DNA of 64,000 bases, taken from the NCBI RefSeq assembly GCF_017873215.1, contig NZ_JAGGKA010000011.1, positions 1 through 64,000 of the forward strand. Reading direction: 5' to 3'. Below are positions 7,804 to 16,494 of the stretch, one piece after another (the first letter of the stretch is position 1; the number at the start of each line of letters is the position of its first letter). The stretch comes from Clostridium tetanomorphum. Lineage in GTDB: Bacteria; Bacillota; Clostridia; Clostridiales; Clostridiaceae. Below the pieces are notes generated by a model. The model had not been told where the DNA came from. It ran no database searches and saw only the letters and a list, made by a program, of their open reading frames with translations. The translations under genes were made by a program, and so were the position numbers.

Positions 7804-8718
7804 CTAATTATTATAGTATCGGTTAATAATTTTAAGTGCAATTTCCCTGGCCGTTGGTCCAGATATATTTTTATTATTTTTATCATTCAAATGAATTGCA
7901 AAGAAATATTTTTGTGTATTATGCTCAAGCATTCCTACAAACCAAGCATTATCTGTATACCCTGTACCTGTTTTACCATAAATAGAAATATGTTCATTTT
8001 TGTTTACTAGCATTATATCTTTAAGAATTGCAATATTTTGTTTTGAAAAATCTGTTTTACCATTAAAAATATTTGCTAAAACTTCTACTTGTTCTTTAGG
8101 TGAAATTTTTAAAGAAGATTCTAACCAAAAACCATTTAGTTCAGGTAATGGATTGATATTTTCGCCGTTCCATTGGCTTACATCACAGTTACCATATGAA
8201 AGTTTTTTTAGTGACTTTTCCATGTCATCTTTGCCTATTTTATCTATAACTTTTTTAAAGTACCAAACACAGGATGTTTGAAAAGCTTCTTTTAAAGTTA
8301 AATCTTTGTTCCAAGATTTTATAGGATAATCAGTTCCATTATAATTCATTTTTGATTCAGTAGAAGTAAGTACTCCTTTTTGAAGTGCAACTAATGTTGA
8401 TATTATTTTAAATGTTGAGCAAGGAGATGCCTGTTTTTTACATAATTGTTCATTATAAAATTTATATTCTTTGATATCACTATTATAAAAAACAGCACAT
8501 CCATCAATACCATTAAAAAATTCACTATAGTCAACAACTTTTTTTGATGTAGAAATGTTCTCTACAGCGTTTTCTTTTGATAATGTATTCTTGTTTTCTG
8601 TAATAACTGAGGATGTAGGTTCTTTTTTATGCTCAATTGATTGTTGATTTACATTATTGCATCCAATCATGTAAATATATATGATACAAAGCAAAACAAT
8701 ACCTATAATTTTTTTCAC
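7804..8718 (-). CDS. Class D (OXA-type) beta-lactamase, lipoprotein
   Basis: 304 residues; the start is a GTG with GGAGG upstream. A lipoprotein signal ends at Cys20 (YMIGC). Class D landmarks are all present: S101-T-F-K104 (active-site serine and the lysine that is carbamylated in this class), S149-C-V151, Y175-G-N177, Trp198, and K249-T-G251. The protein should be anchored outside the cytoplasmic membrane and hydrolyse beta-lactams. The PCSTFK context resembles the clostridial CDD-type enzymes rather than Gram-negative OXA enzymes. No BlaI/BlaR-type regulator is adjacent. A penicillin-sensing homologue without hydrolytic activity is the main alternative, but the BlaR sensor transmembrane domain is absent. 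Confidence 0.85.
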   Translation of the reverse strand: MKKIIGIVLLCIIYIYMIGCNNVNQQSIEHKKEPTSSVITENKNTLSKENAVENISTSKKVVDYSEFFNGIDGCAVFYNSDIKEYKFYNEQLCKKQASPCSTFKIISTLVALQKGVLTSTESKMNYNGTDYPIKSWNKDLTLKEAFQTSCVWYFKKVIDKIGKDDMEKSLKKLSYGNCDVSQWNGENINPLPELNGFWLESSLKISPKEQVEVLANIFNGKTDFSKQNIAILKDIMLVNKNEHISIYGKTGTGYTDNAWFVGMLEHNTQKYFFAIHLNDKNNKNISGPTAREIALKIINRYYNN

Positions 8719-8856
8719 TATAAAACCTCCTTACAATTCAAGATATAAATTAAGAATCAATGTTTAAAATGTTCTTATTTCTTTATATATCAACTTCTTA
8801 TAGTAACAAGAAATAATATGGAAATACTGCCAAATTACTGACTTAGTTATTATAGA

Positions 8857-9105
8857 TTACGTTAACTTCCTTGTTATAAAAAGTATGAAGTCGATTAAGG
8901 CTGAAATGCAAAGCATTGAAAGTCCAATTATTAAAATTTTAATATTTTTGTTTACTACTATTTTTTCACTCTCTGATAAGTAATCATCATTACTTGTTTT
9001 TTTATGGTCTTTTTGAAGTTTTTTAAATCTCCAAAATGCAATACCAACTAAAATAACTCCAAAAAGAGTATCAATTGGTAATATAAATTTAAAAACATTT
9101 TGCAC
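8857..9105 (-). CDS. Small membrane protein, unknown
   Basis: 82 residues, GTG start after AGAAGGAG. Two membrane segments (FILPIDTLFGVILVGIAFW and ILIIGLSMLCISALIDFILFI) flank a charged cytoplasmic loop with FRFKKLQKDHKK-type basic residues. Family not recognised. Upstream 9106-9480 seems to hold decayed sequence. Confidence 0.55.
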   Translation of the reverse strand: MQNVFKFILPIDTLFGVILVGIAFWRFKKLQKDHKKTSNDDYLSESEKIVVNKNIKILIIGLSMLCISALIDFILFITRKLT

Positions 9106-9204
9106 TATTATTCTCCTTCTATATTTAAAATCTTATATAAAGGGCAACACAAACCATGGCCAATAATAAAATATTCCTATTCCCTTCATTAATTCAATTA
9201 ACAT

Positions 9205-9475
9205 TTTATTTTCCCACACTAAAATGTGTTTTTGATGCTTCAATCCCATTTAATCTGTAACCTATTCCATATAAATAAACAGATATTAAAATAACTAAGA
9301 ATACTAAATTAATTATCAATCTTTTATTTATTTTCTAAAGTGATTTCATATTTGCTTAGGTCTGTATCATCTATATATCCAAAATGAATAAAATAATAAT
9401 TTACAAGTATACCTGTATGTTAATTATAACATTATTTTCAATATAATGTATGAAAATTTAATTGACAGCTATTTT
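9205..9475 (-). pseudogene. Decayed gene fragments and a relic divergent promoter
   Basis: Minus-strand fragments FGYIDDTDLSKYEITLENK (stop near 9334) and, in another frame, LVFLVILISVYLYGIGYRLNG (stop near 9211) are open but lack start codons. At 9420-9475 the sequence resembles the region before padR (3665-3720): a minus-strand TTATAAT box and a plus-strand TTGACA, but without a -10 box at the right distance. I read this as the leftover of a divergent gene pair. No family assigned. Confidence 0.35.
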
Positions 9476-9525
9476 ACAATTTAATTAGGAAGCATTTTTG
9501 AAGGGGATAACTATTGATTAACACT

Positions 9526-9566
9526 GAAAAAAGAACAGATTCTGAAAGCAGATTCCGTTCTTTTTT
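9526..9566. terminator. Terminator of the NhaC gene
   Basis: GAAAAAAGAAC pairs with GTTCTTTTTTC around a loop containing a smaller stem; T and A runs on both sides allow termination in both directions. Confidence 0.7.
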
Positions 9567-9593
9567 CATTTACATGGCTTTTTTATATTGGTA

Positions 9594-10889
9594 TTATGCT
9601 TCCATATATATAGCACGTTTTGTTCTTGAGCGAAAGAAATTATACACTGGCAATATATATAAATAACAAGCAGCTAAAATACAACTTGTCGGTGCTGATA
9701 TTGTAGTTAATGGTACAGCTGCTGCAATAGACCATGGTATAAGTGGTGCAACAACAACCGCTGTATTTTCTAATGAATTTGCCAGTTGGTAATTATCAGA
9801 TACAACTTTATTACATAACTGATGAGTCAATATGATAGTCAAAGTTTGATTACAACTTATCAAGCTTGTGAAAAATGAAGTTATAGCAATACTACCAAAT
9901 GGAGTAATTGTGTTTGAAAGATTATTAATATGTTTTTTTATGCCTTCTAATAATCCTGTTCCTTCAAAAATACTGGCATAAGAAGATGATAAACATACAA
10001 TGGCAGAAACTTTTAACATAGATTGAATACCTCCACCATTTAACATGATAGATGAGTGATACCCTGTAATAAACATTTTAATGAGTGAGGTAAATTCAAC
10101 TTTTTGAATGGAAATACAAATAATACTACTGACTATGATACTTAAAAGCATTGTAATTTTTACGTTTACCTTAAATATAGAGGTTACGATGATTAGAATA
10201 GCAGGTAAAATAGTAAGCCAATGCAAGTTGAAATTATCTGCAAATAAGGTTTTAATTTCAAGAGAGGCACTTTTACTCTCTAACAAAAAACCAGAAATTA
10301 AATAAATTGCACATGTGAATATAAATGGTATAATTGAAGTTTTAATCATAAGCTGAATGTTTTTATAAATATCTGTTTCTGTTAGTTCGCTTATTAGCAA
10401 TGCACTTGTTGACATGGGAGAACATCTATCGCCAAAATAGATGCCAGATAATATAGCCCCGCCCACCAATATTTTGTTTGCACCTATGGCATTTGATATG
10501 GTCATACAAATTATGCCAATGGTAGCAGCTGTGCCAAATGCAGTTCCTGTAAGTATAGATAATATGCAGCAAAGTAAAAATGTTATTAGAATAAATGCTT
10601 TTGGAATAATCAATTTTGTAGAATAGTAAACAATAAAGGATATTGTTCCTGATGCACGCCATACTGCTGTAAGCATGCCAATCATGAAAAATATAATTAA
10701 TATATTTTTAACTGTTTTTATACCTTTAAAACACATTTGTATCATATGTTTTACTGAATTATTCTTCATTAGGCCATATAAGAAGAAGAGAGTAAAACCA
10801 AATAATAGAGCATACAGAATGGATAAATTACACCATATACAAACTAAGAGTCCCATAATAAACATGCCAAGAATTATTGCTTCTAACAT
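9594..10889 (-). CDS. NhaC-family Na+/H+ antiporter
   Basis: 431 residues from the ATG at 10889 with GGAGGG upstream. About 11-12 hydrophobic segments. Family motifs include LTGTAFGTAATIGII and the strongly conserved GIYFGDRCSPMSTSA near residue 150, which in NhaC proteins lies in the transport core. Related proteins exchange Na+ for H+, malate for lactate, or move amino acids, so the exact substrate is open. Divergent to a LysR regulator 148 bases away, which probably controls it. Confidence 0.8.
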   Translation of the reverse strand: MLEAIILGMFIMGLLVCIWCNLSILYALLFGFTLFFLYGLMKNNSVKHMIQMCFKGIKTVKNILIIFFMIGMLTAVWRASGTISFIVYYSTKLIIPKAFILITFLLCCILSILTGTAFGTAATIGIICMTISNAIGANKILVGGAILSGIYFGDRCSPMSTSALLISELTETDIYKNIQLMIKTSIIPFIFTCAIYLISGFLLESKSASLEIKTLFADNFNLHWLTILPAILIIVTSIFKVNVKITMLLSIIVSSIICISIQKVEFTSLIKMFITGYHSSIMLNGGGIQSMLKVSAIVCLSSSYASIFEGTGLLEGIKKHINNLSNTITPFGSIAITSFFTSLISCNQTLTIILTHQLCNKVVSDNYQLANSLENTAVVVAPLIPWSIAAAVPLTTISAPTSCILAACYLYILPVYNFFRSRTKRAIYMEA

Positions 10890-11037
10890 GTAGCTTCCCT
10901 CCATTTATTAGAATAATTTTCTTATAATCACAATGATACAATATGAGAAAAAGCTTGTCTAACTATTGTTTTCAGTTTATAATACAGTAAAAATACTGTT
11001 ATTTATATATATTATAACAGGAAAAAGAGGTGTAGAT

Positions 11038-11973
11038 TTGAATCTCTTAAGTATGAAGTATTTTCTGGCTGTTTATAAAGAACGTAACTTTACAAAAGCA
11101 GCTCAGCATCTATATATTACCCAGCAAACCCTTAGTGCCCATATTGCTTCACTTGAAAAAGAACTAGGGTGTAAACTTTTTATTCGCAGTACTCCATTGA
11201 AACCAACTTTTGCAGGAGACATCTTTCTACGTTATGCCAATGAATTTAATACTCTCTATACTTCCATAGAAGAGGAATTTTTAGATATTTGTGATGAAAA
11301 AAAAGGTTTATTACGAATAGGTATTGCACATACAAGGGGACGTGTGTTGATGCCAGATATTATTGCAGAATATAAAAAAGATCATTCTGATATTACTATA
11401 CAGATTATTGAAGGTGAAAATGATGATCTACCATCTTTTCTTATTAATGGAACAATAGATTTAATGATTGCAAATTATTCACAAAATCATCCAGATATTA
11501 AATTTGACAATTATTATGAAGAAGAAGTTATTCTTCTTATTTCGGATAAATTGCTTGAAAATACATATGGAAAAAGAAAGAATGAAATTGTAAATATGTT
11601 GCACCAAACCTTAAATTTATCTCTGTTGAAAGAGTGTCCCTTTCTACTGAGTAGTAAGGATGATATTGCAGGAAGAATCAGTAGTATATTTTTATCAGAG
11701 GTGAATTTTGATTTAAAAGTAGCTGTAGAAGCAAAAAATATTGAAACATTATTGGAAATGTGCTGTAAAGGAATCGGGGTATGCTTTTGCCCAAAAATAT
11801 TAGTTCACAAGACGCTTGATAATAAACAAATTTCTGCATTACATTTATTTCAATTAGATGAACGTGCAAAATATATGATTAGCTTTGGCTTTATTAAAAA
11901 ACCTTACTACTCAAAAGCGGTTCGAGAATTTGTAGAAGTTGCAAAAGTATATAAAAGCAAAGATGTTTTTTAA
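11038..11973 (+). CDS. LysR family transcriptional regulator
   Basis: 311 residues from a TTG at 11038: GAGGTG lies 6 bases upstream, and the protein then begins with MNLLSMKYFLAVYKE, the normal LysR start. The N-terminal helix-turn-helix is NFTKAAQHLYITQQTLSAHIASLEKELG (residues ~18-45, in pieces). The rest is a periplasmic-binding-like effector domain. LysR proteins normally act on the divergent neighbour, here the NhaC antiporter. Confidence 0.85.
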   Translation: MNLLSMKYFLAVYKERNFTKAAQHLYITQQTLSAHIASLEKELGCKLFIRSTPLKPTFAGDIFLRYANEFNTLYTSIEEEFLDICDEKKGLLRIGIAHTRGRVLMPDIIAEYKKDHSDITIQIIEGENDDLPSFLINGTIDLMIANYSQNHPDIKFDNYYEEEVILLISDKLLENTYGKRKNEIVNMLHQTLNLSLLKECPFLLSSKDDIAGRISSIFLSEVNFDLKVAVEAKNIETLLEMCCKGIGVCFCPKILVHKTLDNKQISALHLFQLDERAKYMISFGFIKKPYYSKAVREFVEVAKVYKSKDVF

Positions 11974-12050
11974 ATAGCAGTATCTTTTCAAAGCAATTAA
12001 GAGAACTATGGTTGTTGAAATCATGTTGTAATATATTTGAAATGCCACGT

Positions 12051-12238
12051 AAAAGCACCCCAAAATTCAATCCGTAAATAATGCGGTGCTTAAATAAATT
12101 GTTTATTTTTTCTCACAGGAAATAGAATTAGTATCATTCATATATAGTTTCCTTTCACAATGCCTATATGTTATTCTTACTTCGTCCTATTTTACTATTG
12201 TAAATTAATTATAACATATTACTAAAGGAAAATATGGG
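12051..12238 (-). pseudogene. Collapsed transcription unit: promoter, 12 codons, terminator
   Basis: Reading the minus strand: a copy of the recurring promoter (12205-12238, TATGTTATAATT), a ribosome site GAAAGGAAA, an ATG at 12141, only 12 codons (MNDTNSISCEKK) and TAA at 12103, then a hairpin AAGCACC/GGGGTGCTT at 12052-12092. An intact gene of this layout has hundreds of bases between ATG and terminator, so an internal deletion is likely. It fills most of the 309-base gap 11974-12282. Confidence 0.45.
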
Positions 12239-12282
12239 AAAGTTATACATAACAAAACTTTTGAGTTTCAAAGGTAACAATA

Positions 12283-12834
12283 TCAAATACTTTTAATAAC
12301 TCTACAAGGATTACCTACAGCAATTACATTATCAGGTATATCTTTAGTTACAACACTGCCAGCTCCTATAGTTACATTATCACCAATTTTTACTCCTGGA
12401 CATATTATTGTTCCACCACCTATCCAAGCATTGTTTCCTATAACAATTGGTTTAGCATATTCCTTACCAGTAAGTCTTTCAGTAGGATTAATAGGGTGAG
12501 TAGCGGTGTAGATTTGAACATTTGGTGCTAAAAGTACGTTATCTCCGATTTTAACCTTAGTTACGTCTAATATAGTACATCCATAGTTAGCATAAAAATT
12601 TTCACCAACCTCAATGTTATAACCATAATCACAGTTAAATGGTGGTTCAATATAAAAAGAACCCTTAGCAATAATCAATTGTTTTAAAATTTCCTGTCTT
12701 TTTTCTTTTTGAGCTGGAGGTGTATGATTAAATTCAAAAGTTAAATTTCTGGCATAATCCCTTTCTTTAATCAACTCTTCATCACCAGCATCATAAAGTT
12801 CACCTGCTAACATTTTTTCTTTTTCAGTTTTCAT
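12283..12834 (-). CDS. Maltose/galactoside-type O-acetyltransferase
   Basis: 183 residues from the ATG at 12834 behind AAAGGAGG. The N-terminal Mac domain (KMLAGELYDAGDEELIKERDYARNL, given here in part) is followed by left-handed beta-helix hexapeptide repeats with the catalytic His in TATHPINPTERL and the acetyl-CoA-binding WIGGGTIICPGVKIG. The length is the family norm. It transfers acetyl from acetyl-CoA to a sugar hydroxyl in the cytoplasm. A broken paralog lies at 3437-3660. Single-gene unit. Confidence 0.85.
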   Translation of the reverse strand: MKTEKEKMLAGELYDAGDEELIKERDYARNLTFEFNHTPPAQKEKRQEILKQLIIAKGSFYIEPPFNCDYGYNIEVGENFYANYGCTILDVTKVKIGDNVLLAPNVQIYTATHPINPTERLTGKEYAKPIVIGNNAWIGGGTIICPGVKIGDNVTIGAGSVVTKDIPDNVIAVGNPCRVIKSI

Positions 12835-13003
12835 TATTTTTGACCTCCTTTTTATTATTTGGTATATATACATATTAATTTATTTTACTTATCTTATGTA
12901 TAGATTATATACAAACTACGTAGTTCATAATTTAGTATTTTTCTTATAGCTTTTGATTCGTTAAACAAGAATAATATATCTAAAATATAAATATGAATAT
13001 TAC

Positions 13004-13243
13004 TTATTTTGTTTGGTTCATATCACAACTACCATCTTTATAATCTATAATAATCTTTTCGCATTTATGGCAGCAGTTGGCTATTACTGTTGAACCTTGG
13101 AGCATATATAACTTCGATAAAATAATTGACCCTTTATGGAATTTTGCTGTTCCAATGTAAGATTTTTTATTTTTCCACGCGATTTCATGGGGGCTTTGTA
13201 TAACGCCTTGTTCCATTTCTTCACCACAATACGGACATTCCAT
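13004..13243 (-). CDS. Zinc-ribbon protein, PF20097/DUF6487-like
   Basis: 79 residues starting MECPYCGEEMEQGVIQS. Two CxxC pairs (Cys3-Cys6 and Cys53-Cys56, CCHKCEKIIID) should bind one zinc. The layout CPYCG...E..G.I.S...I.W...CKKC..IIID is the pattern of this widespread small family of unknown function. A copy of the recurring promoter lies 50 bases upstream (13295-13327). Confidence 0.7.
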   Translation of the reverse strand: MECPYCGEEMEQGVIQSPHEIAWKNKKSYIGTAKFHKGSIILSKLYMLQGSTVIANCCHKCEKIIIDYKDGSCDMNQTK

Positions 13244-13294
13244 AATTATACCTCCCTCTATAATCTTTACTACGCATATTTTTACTATCGCGAA

Positions 13295-13327
13295 TTAATT
13301 ATAACATATTACTAAAGGAAAATATGT
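13295..13327 (-). promoter_or_regulatory. Recurring extended -10 promoter before the zinc-ribbon gene
   Basis: Nearly identical over 33 bases to the copy at 12205-12238; minus strand reads TTTAGTAATATGTTATAATT. Only the far upstream end differs. Confidence 0.6.
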
Positions 13328-13364
13328 AAAAGTAATACATTTCGTAATATTTTTTATTAAGATG

Positions 13365-13425
13365 CAAAAACACAACAAAATTTAATTTCAATAATGTGGT
13401 GTCATAAATAAATTGTTTATTTTCT
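13365..13425 (-). terminator. Repeated-type terminator behind the Cys-rich pseudogene
   Basis: Weak stem AACACAAC / GTGGTGTC with an AATAATGTGGTG core and AAATAAATTGTTTATTTT tail, the third copy of the element at 1896 and 12051. Confidence 0.45.
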
Positions 13426-13434
13426 CTAAATTTA

Positions 13435-13740
13435 TTACTTTTTAAATTGGTCTATAATACTATGTTCCGTTAATTCAGAAAGTTTTTCAATCCTTTCATT
13501 AATCATGTTTCTAAAACAATTAGGAAGATGGTCTTTGTGTGCTCTATGTATAGCGACACATTCCATACATTTTCCATGATACTTACATGCTTTTTGACAT
13601 GAGCAATGATCTTCTCCTTTTTATTTACTTTCTCTTAATTCTTATACAAATTCATCTTGAAGTTTATATCCAAGTTCACGTTCACCTTTGTGAAATGCCT
13701 GCATGGCTTCCTTTTCTTTTGGATTGTTATCAATAATCAT
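13435..13740 (-). pseudogene. Small Cys/His-rich protein gene with two in-frame stop codons
   Basis: From the ATG at 13740 (GGAGG 7 bases upstream) a single frame of 101 codons runs to TAA at 13435, broken only by TAA at codon 33 (13642-13644) and TAA at codon 40 (13621-13623). The reading is MIIDNNPKEKEAMQAFHKGE, then ELGYKLQDEFV*ELRESK*, then HCSCQKACKYHGKCMECV and HLPNCFRNMINERIEKL. The C-rich block with CKYHGKCMEC resembles a small clostridial family of unknown function, which in my memory also carries the N-terminal part in the same chain. No second ribosome site with a start codon exists, so the gene is probably dead. Confidence 0.7.
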
Positions 13741-14031
13741 TTTATATCCTCCGTATAATATAAATTTTTGCATATATTTCTTAATTTATTTTACAACATT
13801 TTTTCATTAATCTTAAATAAGTAAATTCTCATATTGTTGATGTTTTATTATGATTTCGTTACAATCTCTTATAAATAGAGAGAGATTTATAGGTTTATTT
13901 CAATGACAGTAAGTTTATTTGCATACTTTATTACGAATTGGTGGTGAATGAAATGATTTACACTTTATGAATATTAAGTCATATTTTAAATTAGTTTTAT
14001 GATATTTGATTTATAGAAATAATTATCATCA

Positions 14032-14060
14032 TTGATTGTATAAAACAATTATGGTATAAT
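14032..14060 (+). promoter_or_regulatory. Promoter of the chemotaxis receptor gene
   Basis: TTGATT (14032-14037), 17-bp spacer, TATAAT (14055-14060), 54 bases before the start codon. Looks like a sigma-A site; no sigma-D site was found here. Upstream 13741-14030 holds only a small hairpin (AATCTCT/GAGAGAT near 13862-13892). Confidence 0.6.
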
Positions 14061-14113
14061 TTTAAAATACAAATTATATCTTTAATCGACAATAAATGCT
14101 AGGGGGAGTACCT

Positions 14114-15214
14114 ATGATAAAAACAGATAATAGTAGTAATTTATATTCAAATATCATCAATTTAGATTCATTAGAAATAAAGGATGTTATTGATATTGAT
14201 TTACTTCAGAAGTTTCAAGATAACTTTGCTAAAAGTATGGATATTGCTAGCATAACTGTAGATATTAATGGAAAACCTGTAACTAAACCAAGTTCATATA
14301 CAAGCTTTTGTATGGATCTTACTCAGTCTAGTAATATTGGTACAGATAGATGCGCTCAGTCACATAAAAGGGGTGGAGAAGAAGCTGCAAGAATAGGGAA
14401 ACCTTATATTTATACTTGTCATGCTGGCCTTGTAGATTTTGCATCACCTATTATAGTAGATGGGAAGCAAATTGGTACAATTTTAGGTGGACAAATTTTA
14501 ACTTCTACTCCACAAGCATCAGCATATAGAAAAACTGCAAATGAAATAGGAGTTAATGAAGATGCATATGTAGACGCAGTAAATAAAGTGAAGATTGTAA
14601 CAGAAAAAAATGTAATGGCTGCTGCTGAGGTTTTGTATATTGTTGCAAATTCGCTTTCAAGAATAGGATATGAAGAACTAAAACTTAGAAAAGCGTCACA
14701 AATACTTTCTGAAAATTTTAGCCAGATTTCAGCGACAATGGAAGAGCTGTCAGCATCCTCAATTGATGTCACAAACAATCAACATGATTTAGGTGAAGAA
14801 ATTATTAATGTTAAGAAAATATCAATAGAAATTAATTCAATATTAGACTCAATAAAAAGTATAGCTGATCAAACAAAAATGCTTGGATTGAATGCTGCTA
14901 TTGAAGCGGCAAGAGCTGGTGAGGCTGGAAGAGGCTTTGGAGTGGTTGCAACAGAAATAAGGAAACTATCAGAAAATTCAAAGGATACAGCTTTGAAAAT
15001 AGTAGATCTTACTAGTAAGATACAAAATTCTGTAGACAAGACTGTTGAGAAATCAAATGCAACACTTGAAACTACTGAACAACAATCTGCAGCACTTGAA
15101 GAGATTAATGCAACTATGCAGGATGTTACCATTTTAGCTGAACAATTATCAAAATCATCCAATCAACATTCCCATCACAATTATGCTGGCAGCACCAATG
15201 ATAATACTTATTGA
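14114..15214 (+). CDS. Soluble methyl-accepting chemotaxis protein with PocR sensor domain
   Basis: 366 residues from the ATG at 14114, which follows GGGGGAG; the earlier ATG at 14096 has no site. No membrane segment. Residues ~20-175 form a PocR domain ([20 protein letters not shown], with conserved Cys in TSFCMDL, DRCAQSH and IYTCHAG). Residues ~205-345 are the signalling hairpin with the tip [20 protein letters not shown] and [13 protein letters not shown] that binds CheA/CheW. PocR domains are thought to sense small hydrocarbon-type ligands. The last ~20 residues ([18 protein letters not shown]) look unlike a normal receptor end and may be read-through into foreign sequence. Confidence 0.85.
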   Translation: MIKTDNSSNLYSNIINLDSLEIKDVIDIDLLQKFQDNFAKSMDIASITVDINGKPVTKPSSYTSFCMDLTQSSNIGTDRCAQSHKRGGEEAARIGKPYIYTCHAGLVDFASPIIVDGKQIGTILGGQILTSTPQASAYRKTANEIGVNEDAYVDAVNKVKIVTEKNVMAAAEVLYIVANSLSRIGYEELKLRKASQILSENFSQISATMEELSASSIDVTNNQHDLGEEIINVKKISIEINSILDSIKSIADQTKMLGLNAAIEAARAGEAGRGFGVVATEIRKLSENSKDTALKIVDLTSKIQNSVDKTVEKSNATLETTEQQSAALEEINATMQDVTILAEQLSKSSNQHSHHNYAGSTNDNTY

Positions 15215-15421
15215 TTCTATGGTTTACATAATGATATCCATCTCCATGATTTAGCAGAAACAATTATACTTTACATATAACCATTCACAATGAATTCCAA
15301 TTTTATACTAAGGAAAGTATGTCTATAATATAGTAACGATTGAGAATTAATTATACAACTAGACTCCATTAAATTGCTACTTTTTGAAAGAAACTTTGTA
15401 AGTATATTAATGTTGATAAAA

Positions 15422-15454
15422 AATAGGGGTGTTGTTTGTGTAAACACTCCTATT
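15422..15454 (+). terminator. Terminator downstream of the chemotaxis receptor
   Basis: AATAGGGGTGTT pairs with AACACTCCTATT. The intervening 15215-15420 shows no gene I can support. A similar hairpin ends the GLUG protein gene at 44363. Confidence 0.6.
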
Positions 15455-15555
15455 GATAGTTGCCTTAGCTATTGTTGCTGAATGTAAAATTATATAGTAT
15501 ATTGGTCCCTTTCCCATTGTTTTACATTAACTGCAATTAATGATTCAGCATTCTA

Positions 15556-16135
15556 TTATTTTTCAATAATATCATTTATAAAATCTATCATTCCATTCTC
15601 AATTTCATCACTAATATCCCTGTAGTTATGTATTTCATGTCGCCTTTCTGGATAAACTTTTGTTTTTACTTTATGACCTGTTTTGGCAAGCCAATTAGAT
15701 ACAGCATAAACACCTTCTCCTTTACCTTCAGCTATTAGCTTTTTTAAACAGGTATAAGTGGACCTGCATTTGGAAATACACCACAGGTTCCACATAAAAT
15801 CAAGCGGTAAATTCCTTCCCTGTAAGTAGCAGCATAGCATCTAACAATCATGGATTCCATACTATGTCCATACATGAAATAAGGTAAAGTGGGGTATTCT
15901 TCTTGCACAATTTTACGAAGAGTATGGTCATCTTCTGCCATTGACATATAACATTTATGGCTCCAATCACTCCAATTACCTGAATCGTACGCTGTCTTTC
16001 CATGTCCTACATGATCATCTGATGCAACTACAAAACCTGCCTCATTTAGCTTTAATATCATATACAGATATCGACGTGGATGCTCACCAAAACCATGTAC
16101 AAGCTGAACGATTCCACGGGGTTTACGAATTGGGG
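15556..16135 (-). pseudogene. Alpha/beta hydrolase (monoacylglycerol-lipase-like), internally deleted
   Basis: The minus strand encodes IYTPIRKPRGIVQLVHGFGEHPRRY (in pieces), HVGHGKTAYDSG, and the nucleophile elbow GHSMESMIVR with its Ser, up to NAGPLIPV near 15752. The frame then jumps and continues as GEGVYAVSNWLAKTGHKVKT and YPERRHEIHNYRD, which carries the catalytic His, to the stop at 15556. About 100 residues with the lid and catalytic Asp are missing at the junction. The N-terminus is also lost: a TAG precedes IYTP at about 16137. Gene decay by deletion is certain. Confidence 0.8.
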
Positions 16136-16239
16136 TGTAAATCTAGGCTTGGATTATATCCTTTAAAAAGAGGTATCTTACCAACAGAGCAATTTAATGT
16201 TTTGGCAGAATCTGTTGGATGAGGACATCCTACTGAGAA

Positions 16240-16410
16240 ATAGCACTAAAAAATTCACTATATACTGCTTGTGTGGTAGATGGTAATAAAGTTGTTGCAA
16301 TAGGAAGAGTGTTTGGTGATAACAGTATGTCTTATTTTATAAAAGATGTAGTAGTTATCCCTGAATATCGAGGCAAAGGCAGTGAGAAGCTTCTTATTAA
16401 TGATAAATAA
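16240..16410 (+). pseudogene. Fragment of a GNAT acetyltransferase
   Basis: An open frame without a start codon reads IALKNSLYTACVVDGNKV and then motif A as DVVVIPEYRGKGSEKLLIND before TAA at 16408. This is the central part of a ~140-residue GNAT enzyme such as the one at 38061; N- and C-terminal parts are missing. Confidence 0.65.
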
Positions 16411-16434
16411 TATGTAATATTCTTAAACTACAAA

Positions 16435-16466
16435 TTAAGGGAACTCCTTTTAGGAATTCCCTTATA
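16435..16466. terminator. Terminator of the signal peptidase gene
   Basis: TAAGGGAACTCC pairs with GGAATTCCCTTA around a TTTTA loop, immediately downstream of the minus-strand lepB. Confidence 0.7.
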
Positions 16467-16494
16467 ATATTCTATATTATAAGTAATTAAATAT

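Noticed and set aside
13435-13740. Stop-codon recoding in the Cys-rich gene
   Set aside because: Both stops are TAA, neighbouring genes use TAA as true stops, and no recoding hairpin is visible.
16145-16220. tRNA-like stretch on the minus strand (GCTCTGTTGGTAAGA then CTTTTTAAAG)
   Set aside because: The D-loop-like and anticodon-like parts resemble a tRNA, but no acceptor stem or T-loop pairs could be drawn. A decayed tRNA is possible, not supportable.
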